Origin: Catellatospora sp. TT07R-123
GTDB taxonomy: Bacteria > Actinomycetota > Actinomycetes > Mycobacteriales > Micromonosporaceae
Assembly (NCBI RefSeq): GCF_018327705.1
Contig: NZ_BNEM01000001.1
Coordinates: forward strand, 4,526,001 to 4,590,000
Length of the DNA stretch: 64,000 bases
Reading direction: 5' to 3'
In this document: piece by piece, positions 58,063 to 64,000 of the stretch
Numbering within the stretch: position 1 is the stretch's first letter
Layout: every line of letters begins with the position of its first letter
Notes under the pieces: generated by a model
Database searches by the model: none
Told to the model about the DNA's origin: nothing
The model's input: the letters and a program-made list of their open reading frames with translations, nothing else
Program-made: the position numbers and the translations under genes

Positions 58063-58542
58063 TCATTGGCGCAGAGGCGAAGATTCGGATGGTGAGGGCT
58101 CGCGGTAGGGCAGGGTCGGTGCCGCCTTGTGTTCGGAACGAGGCGCAGTTCTTGGCTGCCCGCGGCTCCAGTTTTGCAAGGTCGAGTACCGGCTTAGCCA
58201 CGTAGCCCAGCGCGATATCGACAAGGTGTGGCCACAGGGCCACCCGACCGAACGGGATTGCCACACGCCACCGTCGGCCCGTCCGATAACGGAGTGCCGA
58301 ACGGTGTGATGCGTCCCGACCCAGTCGGCACTCTCTTGCGGCCGTCGAACCGCACCACCTGAGACAGGCGAGATTTGAGCGAGGCCACGCGGAAGGAGCT
58401 CGCCACTCGACCCCTGGTCGACTGGTGAGCGGCCGAACGCCACGATGTTCGGGCCGATGACAGACCAGCCCACGCCGAGCAGTGCCTGCCAAGCTGCGGC
58501 CTACGCACCTCCTCCACTCCCCTCCCGTCTGCTTACCCGCAA

Positions 58543-58558
58543 TGTTTCACGTGAAACA
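58543..58558. promoter_or_regulatory. parS site
   Basis: Perfect TGTTTCACGTGAAACA in the gene-poor region. Confidence 0.95.
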
Positions 58559-60504
58559 CAGCGGTCGCCGAGGCGGCGAAACGGGACTGGGACCAAGGCT
58601 CTGGCGGCAGCGCACTAGCGGTCTGCGCCGGCTCGGCGGCGGACTTGGTCGCTGTGGCGATGTACGGAAGAGCGCCTGCCCCTATCGCCTTCCCACCCCA
58701 CGCACGAGGAGGAGCACAACGCGTTTGGGAACTCGCGGCTTCACGGGACGCCCTCCCCGACATGCCCGCGACGCGTGCGCCTTGACCGAGTCGGGAGACT
58801 CAGTGGAGAAGCACAACAGTAGGTAGAAGTGAGGCCAGGGCCCCGCGTCTCGGTGCGGTGATCTGGTCTTGGTCCCCGACACCTCTGTCATGCGCCAGCG
58901 AAGCTTCTATACGGGCGGGCCGCTGACGCGCGCTGTCGACGGCCGACGAAACACCGAGCCAGTTGGCGGCTTCGGGGGCACACCTCGCGTAACGACCACG
59001 CAGCCTCGCTGCCGAGGCGAAGTCCGGGACGACGACCAGTGCACAAAAACCGCGTGCTCGTCGAGAGGGCCGCGGAGGTATCGCACTCCCACTGCCTCTG
59101 CCGCAAGGTGCCGACCCGCCGGCGAGCTACCTGCCTACGCCATCACGCAGTCCAGTCATGCCGCACTTCCTGTCCTCACCTTGGGCAGCGGGTTGCCTCC
59201 ACCCGAACAGTGGCAGCCACTGCCCACGTCGACCTCGACCCGGCGCCGTAGCCAGCCACCGAACGACGGGCGAGGTTGTCTGTCGAGTGTGACCTAGCGA
59301 CCGCGCGACTGCGGTTGCGGTACATCAGGAGCGTGCGTGTTCCGGCGTGTGCTTGAGCCAGCGATCGCGCAGGATTGTCGCGAACGCACCGCGGCTGTCC
59401 CGGCACCCTGTCACGCGCCGGTCCCCATCGTCGGGCCCGCCCTGACCGACCGCACCGGAATCGCCGCCCGTGACGGCGACGGCGCCGACCACCATGAGGT
59501 GGTGCTCGCTGCGGCCGTCGCTTCCTGGCCACCGAGCAGCCCTGCTGACAGGCCGACGAGCTCCCTACGTGCTTGATGGGAAGCCGGCAGCAGATTGTCG
59601 GCTGGCGACGTGCTGGCCGAGCGATACGCCTGGAGGAGCACATCAACAACGACAGCGCCGGGCCCAGGTGCGGCGCGGCGTGGACGTCGTGCTCCGGCGC
59701 CCGGTCTAACAGGCCGGGCGCGTGCACTGGTGTGAGGGCTCGCGCCGCATTACTGCGGCGAATCAAGCGGCCCACTACCGCCCCCCACACGACTTTTCTC
59801 CAAGTCGTCAGTTACGGACCATGGCGGTCGCGCCCTCGCCGCCTTGCACGACTACACGGCCAGCAGATAGTGCAAGACCCGGCTCCATTGCGGCAGACAC
59901 TGCCGAGCCAACCCAGGGAGCGTCAGCCCTAGCTTGAGGTCCGGCTCCCTTCGGGGCAGCCGTTTGCGTAGCGTCCTCGCGGCTGGACGTGCTCCGCCAA
60001 GAGACAGGGACATCACGACTCGTCAGTTGAGCCTGCTGGCTCCGACGTCCTGGCTGTCCCGCTTCGCATCTCGCCCTTCCGTCGAACGGCTCCGCGTGCC
60101 TCATACGCCTGTCGGCCAGAACGGAGCATGACGGAGTGGCATCCGCTCGCTCTTCTGGTCAGGGACGGATTCGTCTCTCACTGTGTCCAGCTGTCACGGT
60201 CGTACCACCTCAGCCGTGGTCGAACCAAGTCTGTGCGACGTGCAGCCAGGCACGGCAGAACACTGCGGATGAGGCCATCGCCGTCGCTTCATACTCGCCG
60301 AGGTCGCTCGTCCGCATCTTCACCGACAACCTCCCCGGGTATTGCCATGGCGAAGTCTGACGGTGCCGACGTCAGCCCTCGGGCGGCAGCGGCGGTAGTT
60401 CTGGTTGCCTCAACCGCCGTAGAGCTGTCCGAAGAGCGAGGGTCGTGTGCACGGTCTCTAGATCCGACCCGACGTGTATCCACGATGCTCCGAGAGGATC
60501 ACGA

Positions 60505-60520
60505 TGTTTCACGTGAAACA
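60505..60520. promoter_or_regulatory. parS site
   Basis: Perfect TGTTTCACGTGAAACA. The local context CACAGCG after it is shared with the site at 58543. Confidence 0.95.
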
Positions 60521-60883
60521 CAGCGATCGCGCGAGCAAGTCTTGGACTTCGCGGCGGCGGTTGCCCGACAACGCGCTGAGGCATCAGCACGCGGGTGGCG
60601 TTCAGTACACGCGGCGAGTCCGATACGCGCGGGTGTCATCCTGCGCCCCTGATTCCTCACCATCGACTTCTGGCGCAGACGTGCGTCGTATACCCGGACG
60701 GGGTGACGAACCAACGCGGCGCTTCGGAACTGTTCGGCATCAACGACGTCGTGCTCTGCGGACGGCTAGCCAGAAGCCCATCGCATCGTTCGAGCCAAGA
60801 CCTTTTCCTGGTCAGCCCGCGATGGTGAATCCCAAATGCCCCCGGTCGAGAACCACGTAACTTCCGTGCCGCCCATGCGTTAC

Positions 60884-60988
60884 CAGCGGGCAGCGGGCAG
60901 CGGGCAGCGGGCAGCGGGCAGCGGGCAGCGGGCAGCGGGCAGCGGGCAGCGGGCAGCGGGCAGCGGGCAGCGGGCAGCGGGCAGCGGG
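60884..60988. repeat. 15 perfect copies of a 7-bp unit (CAGCGGG)
   Basis: CAGCGGG repeats 15 times over 105 bp. The plus strand has GGG runs separated by CAGC, the same three-G, 4-nt-loop design as the other large arrays with a different loop sequence. Confidence 0.97.
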
Positions 60989-62366
60989 CAGCCTGTCGGC
61001 CGATATCCTGCACCACTCACGGCCCTCCGATCGCAAACGTCAGCGCGGCGGCTCGCGGTGCACCGGTCGGCGGCTGTAGTCGGATCCGGGTTGTAAACCG
61101 GTGACTGATACCGACCCCACGGCGAACCCGGCTGCTCATAGTTCAAGTCGGGTCGGTTCGAACAGGCAACCCGCCGGCCCGGCCCGCGTCGGAAGCCGGC
61201 GCGTCAAGAATCGGCTGCGAGTCTCGAACCTCCTGCCGCGTTGGGCCAGCAACCCGGCGTACTCGATGGGCTTGAGCCTCGCTCGCCACCGCCACCGAGG
61301 CCCGGAACACGGCCGGGTCGCGCCAGTAGCGCCAACGCCGATTCTCAGCAGCAACATCACTTCTCGGACCGCCAGATACACTGGCCCGCTCGTCTGGTGT
61401 ACTCGTGCGGCCTGTGCCGAGGAGAAGAAGACGACTCGGGCGTACGGCTGGTCGGGGCAAGGTAGGAGCTCGGCAGCATCGCCCGGCCGCAGCTGGATGA
61501 GAGCTGCCGGACAAGGGCTGGTCCCAGCACCGGCGGCCGACCTGTTGGCAGGACGAACAGTCCGGTCGGCTTGCGCACCTGGAAGGTGCAGACCCGGCAC
61601 TTGATCGCGCCGCAGGACACAGGCAGCCCGACTGGCTCGCGACCGGCAACGCGGGACCTCCGCAAGGTCTGATACTCCGCCAGCCAACCTCAGAGCTCGC
61701 GGTTCCAGACTCGTCAGGATCAAGCCGCAGCCGCACCATAGGCGGAAGCCACGCGCCAGCATCGCGGCAGAGGTTGATCAGCCTCGGCGATGTCCGTCCT
61801 TCAGCGCCTCAGCCACAGGCCACTCCTCAGGCGGCGGCCAATCGAGACGCTGCTCGACATCAACCAACCGTCCCGCGATGGTCCGGGCACAACCTCAGCC
61901 GATCCAGCCTCAGCCGGCTTGGCTCCGAGGGCTTCGGCCGTAGCCCGCTCCCCCGTTCCGGGCGCCAGCGCTCTTCGACCCCATCTCCGAGCCCCGATCT
62001 CCTCGGCCCGATCCGTTAGTGGCGATCCCCTCGCGACGGCCTGTCCACCATCAGACCACCCCGCATGCCGACCTTCTTGCCAACCTCGGACCGTAGCCCT
62101 GACCCCAGGACACGGGTCTGGGGCACTGGCCTGAAGGTGTAGTTGATCTTCGTCTACGGGCTGAGGCCTCAACGGCTAAGCGGCCTTCGCCCCCTACCCG
62201 CGGCTGTCCACAGCTTTCTCCAGCCAGATGCTCACGAAGCGCAAATAACGCGAATCGGACTATCCCCAGCTCAGAGCCGGTACCTGTGATCCACAACCTG
62301 CCCAAAGTTGTCCACAGCTCGCCCGTGACCCTTTCCACAACCGGGCTTCAGTTATCCACAGCCCCC

Positions 62367-62380
62367 GTTTCACGTGAAAC
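62367..62380. promoter_or_regulatory. parS site (14-bp core)
   Basis: GTTTCACGTGAAAC, 6 bp after a perfect DnaA box. Confidence 0.88.
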
Positions 62381-62545
62381 CAGCACCCGTTCTCGCCCCG
62401 TTGAGCGTCGTTTCGGCGTGATGAGCACGCGAAATCACGGTTCCGCGGGTCGGCGCCCAGGTCCGTGGCGAGGGTCACGATCCGTGGTTCCACAGCCCTG
62501 AAGGCGACTGTCCACACAGTTATCCACAACCGGCTGTGGAGAGTG

Positions 62546-62559
62546 GTTTCACGTGAAAC
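62546..62559. promoter_or_regulatory. parS site within a 20-bp palindrome
   Basis: GTTTCACGTGAAAC extended to a 20-bp perfect palindrome (62543-62562), 63 bp before the HIT-like gene, so ParB could influence its promoter. Confidence 0.9.
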
Positions 62560-62622
62560 CACATGTCCACAACTCTCGGGCCAGGGGGAGACAGGACCGC
62601 CTGGCTGGGCTAGATTCTGCAG

Positions 62623-63228
62623 GTGGCCGATACCCCCATGCCCCTTCCCGGCTTCACTGCGTGGCCCTCGTTCCCTTTCGAGGGTGATATCAAGGTCAAG
62701 CAGCTTGACCCGCCGGTGGACACCGAGCCCACCCGCAAGGGTGAAGACTCTGCCGACTGCACGGCCTGCGCTGCGCCGGATGATGCGTACATCTGGGTGA
62801 ACGAGCGCTGGCGGGTGCGGACCATGGACCGCCCTACGGGGCTGCCCATGGTGCTCATGCTTGAGCCGCGTTCACACCTCGATCTGGGCGACCTGCCCAA
62901 CCTTCTCGCCGCCGAGCTCGGTGTGATGACGGTGCGGCTGGAGCGGGCGATGCGATCGCTCGACAACGTCGCCCGCGTCCACGTGTACCGGTGGGGTGAC
63001 GGTGCGGCCCATCTGCACGTGTGGTTCATGGCTCGCCCAACGGGCCAGCTCCAGTTGCGCGGCACGTTCCTGCCGCTGTGGGACGACATCCTGCCGCCCA
63101 TCCCTGAGGTCCAGTGGAAGGAGAGCCTGGCGCATGTCGCCGCCTGGCTCGCCGAGTTCGGGGGCACTCCACTGGCTCAGCCGCCGCGCATCGACTGGCA
63201 GGCGCCGGCCAAGCTCGGCGAGGCGTGA
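62623..63228 (+). CDS. HIT-like domain protein
   Basis: The 201-residue product (GTG 62623; ATG 62638 is also possible) has a C-T-A-C pair near residue 46, an E-P-R-S-H-L-D-L-G-D-L segment and R-V-H-V-Y-R-W-G-D-G-A-A-H-L-H-V-W-F, where the final H-x-H resembles the histidine-triad motif of nucleotide hydrolases and transferases. The third triad His is not evident, so activity is uncertain. It is the first intact gene after the gene-poor region and is followed by the parS-centred palindrome. Confidence 0.8.
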   Translation: MADTPMPLPGFTAWPSFPFEGDIKVKQLDPPVDTEPTRKGEDSADCTACAAPDDAYIWVNERWRVRTMDRPTGLPMVLMLEPRSHLDLGDLPNLLAAELGVMTVRLERAMRSLDNVARVHVYRWGDGAAHLHVWFMARPTGQLQLRGTFLPLWDDILPPIPEVQWKESLAHVAAWLAEFGGTPLAQPPRIDWQAPAKLGEA

Positions 63229-63246
63229 GCAAGGGATCTCAAGACA

Positions 63247-63300
63247 ACAAAAGCGGAGCGGGTGTGGTTTCACGTGAAACCACACCCGCTCCGCTTTTGT
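63247..63300. terminator. Perfect 54-bp palindrome, bidirectional terminator centred on parS
   Basis: 63247-63273 and 63274-63300 are exact inverted copies with no spacer. Each transcript would fold a ~25-bp stem followed by CTTTTGT, a proper terminator for both the HIT-like gene (ends 63228) and the convergent SDR gene (ends 63340). The dyad centre is the CAC/GTG of a parS site. Confidence 0.9.
63267..63280. promoter_or_regulatory. parS site at the centre of the 54-bp palindrome
   Basis: GTTTCACGTGAAAC forms the middle 14 bp of the perfect palindrome 63247-63300. Confidence 0.9.
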
Positions 63301-63339
63301 TCGGCACGGGCACGGAGAGCCGGCTCCGGCGTTGCGCTG

Positions 63340-64000
63340 CTACCAGGGCAGCGGGCCGTCGTCCTGGAGGAAGGCGCCGGTGGGCGGCGAGTCCTGGGTG
63401 GCCACCGCCACCGCGATGCGGGCGCCCTCCTCGCGGGTACGAGTTCCGGAGTTGTTGTTCAGGTCGGTGGCCGTGAAGCCGGGGTTGACGGCGTTGACGG
63501 AGATGCCGCTGTCCCGAAGCTCCTTGGCGTAGCAGGCGGTCGCCATGTTCAGCGCGCTCTTGGAGGAGGCGTACGCCAGGAAGGCCAGCTTGTAGTACGG
63601 CGACTCCGGGTCCATGGCCAGGGAGATCGAGCCGAGGTCGCTCGACATGTTGATGATCCGGGCGTCGTCGGCCCGCCGCAGCAGCGGCAGCATCGCGTTG
63701 GTGACGGCAACGACCCCGAACAGGTTCGTCTCGTACACCTCGCGCAGCGTCGCCACGGTGGCCTCGCTCGGCAGCGCCGTCCCGTCGTAGCGGGCGATGC
63801 CGGCGTTGTTGACGAGCACATCCAGGCGGCCGTATTCGGCGTCGATCCGAGCGGCAGCCGCGGCGATCGACTCCGGGTCGGTCACGTCCAGCTGAACGAA
63901 ATCCGCCCGGTGTCCTTCCGTGCGCAAGGCGGCCGCGGCGGCCGTGCCGCGTTCCGCGGAGCGGGCGGCCACCAGGACGGTGAAGCCGTGGGCGGCCAGG
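63340..64000 (-). CDS. Short-chain dehydrogenase/reductase, 5' end outside the window
   Basis: The frame runs off the right edge, so the N-terminal part of the nucleotide-binding motif is missing. The visible ~219 residues show D-V-T (adenine pocket), N-N-A-G-I-A-R, N-M-S-S-D-L-G-S with the catalytic Ser region, Y-A-S-S-K-S-A-L with the catalytic Tyr and Lys, and V-N-P-G-F-T-A-T-D. It is a classical NAD(P)-dependent SDR; the substrate is unknown. It shares the parS-centred terminator with the HIT-like gene. Confidence 0.92.
   Translation of the reverse strand, partial: LAAHGFTVLVAARSAERGTAAAAALRTEGHRADFVQLDVTDPESIAAAAARIDAEYGRLDVLVNNAGIARYDGTALPSEATVATLREVYETNLFGVVAVTNAMLPLLRRADDARIINMSSDLGSISLAMDPESPYYKLAFLAYASSKSALNMATACYAKELRDSGISVNAVNPGFTATDLNNNSGTRTREEGARIAVAVATQDSPPTGAFLQDDGPLPW

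Larger units (their letters stand above)
62204..62571. promoter_or_regulatory. Second DnaA-box cluster
   Basis: Within 370 bp are perfect DnaA boxes TTGTCCACA (62308-62316), TTATCCACA (62352-62360) and TTATCCACA (62520-62528), plus near matches CTGTCCACA (62204, 62508), CTTTCCACA (62331) and ATGTCCACA (62563). Two parS sites lie among them. It is about 16 kb from oriC and upstream of the HIT-like gene. Confidence 0.75.
54732..62622. other. Gene-poor, parS- and minisatellite-rich region
   Basis: Across about 7.9 kb I find no intact gene that I trust. Open frames are short, switch strand and frame, lack ribosome sites, and lose the GC-rich third-position pattern of the surrounding genes; the longest merely read through tandem repeats. 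Contents: one frameshifted pseudogene, four tandem arrays, six parS sites and a terminal DnaA-box cluster. In actinobacteria the DNA after parB usually carries genes, so this is either decayed DNA, an insertion, or a structural centromere-type region. Confidence 0.75.

Noticed and set aside
57656-58492. 278-aa minus-strand ORF
   Set aside because: It reads through the 7-bp CGCCAGC array, has no recognisable domain, and competing frames look equally (un)likely.
61080-61170. tRNA-like segments (a TTGTAAA loop and a GGTTCGAAC stretch)
   Set aside because: The stems do not pair as a cloverleaf and no acceptor stem can be drawn, so at best it is a decayed fragment.
54732-62622. Insertion sequence or integrase that could explain the gene-poor region
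   Set aside because: I saw no transposase or integrase motif, no terminal inverted repeats with target duplications and no attachment site in it.

Overview
This window comes from the replication-origin region of a high-GC actinomycete chromosome. The gene order rpmH-dnaA-oriC-dnaN-gnd-recF-dciA-gyrB-gyrA-DUF3566-DLW39-tRNA-Ile/tRNA-Ala on one side of dnaA, and rnpA-yidD-yidC-khpB-rsmG-parA-parB on the other, is the actinobacterial origin arrangement. The combination of chaplin repeats, a mycothiol-type isomerase, XRE/DUF397 pairs and many GTG starts fits Micromonosporaceae (an inference from content; no species is claimed).

Layout. 1-12 kb: accessory genes, including an XRE/DUF397 pair, two PASTA membrane proteins, a CapA-like lipoprotein, a GCS2 ligase divergent from a MarR regulator, and a large XRE/NB-ARC/TPR regulator. 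12-19.4 kb: a leucine/isovalerate-type catabolic block (acyl-CoA dehydrogenase, carboxyltransferase, HMG-CoA lyase, biotin carboxylase) under a TetR repressor, with the same 16-bp palindrome in front of four of the transcription units; a three-repeat chaplin gene lies inside it. 19.4-30.3 kb: TPR protein, MDMPI-like enzyme, SGNH hydrolase, FrnE-like DsbA protein, a sigma factor fused to a membrane-anchored propeller, MFS transporter, PIG-L deacetylase and a PLP dehydratase. 30.4-31.8 kb: a compact seven-tRNA array interrupted by an HNH endonuclease gene, with its own promoter, behind a small cysteine-containing ORF and terminator. 32-34 kb: a secreted propeller/CWB2 protein. 34-54.7 kb: the housekeeping origin block; oriC is the DnaA-box-rich interval between dnaN and dnaA.

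54.7-62.6 kb is the strangest part. About 7.9 kb downstream of parB has no credible intact gene, one recognisable frameshifted pseudogene, six parS sites (nine in the window) and perfect minisatellites: 35 copies of an 8-bp unit, 68 copies and 15 copies of 7-bp units, plus a short 7-bp array. The three large arrays all place runs of three or four G at 4-nt spacing on one strand, and the two largest directly abut parS sites. A further DnaA-box cluster with two parS sites closes the region, followed by a HIT-like gene and a perfect 54-bp palindrome whose centre is another parS and which sits as a terminator between convergent genes. I read this as a centromere-like segregation region next to oriC; that function is inferred.

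Other structure not explained by genes: a dispersed family of 63-bp intergenic palindromes (three copies with identical geometry plus a relative), DnaA boxes built into the gyrB-gyrA hairpin, and two array tRNAs with C in place of the near-invariant U33.
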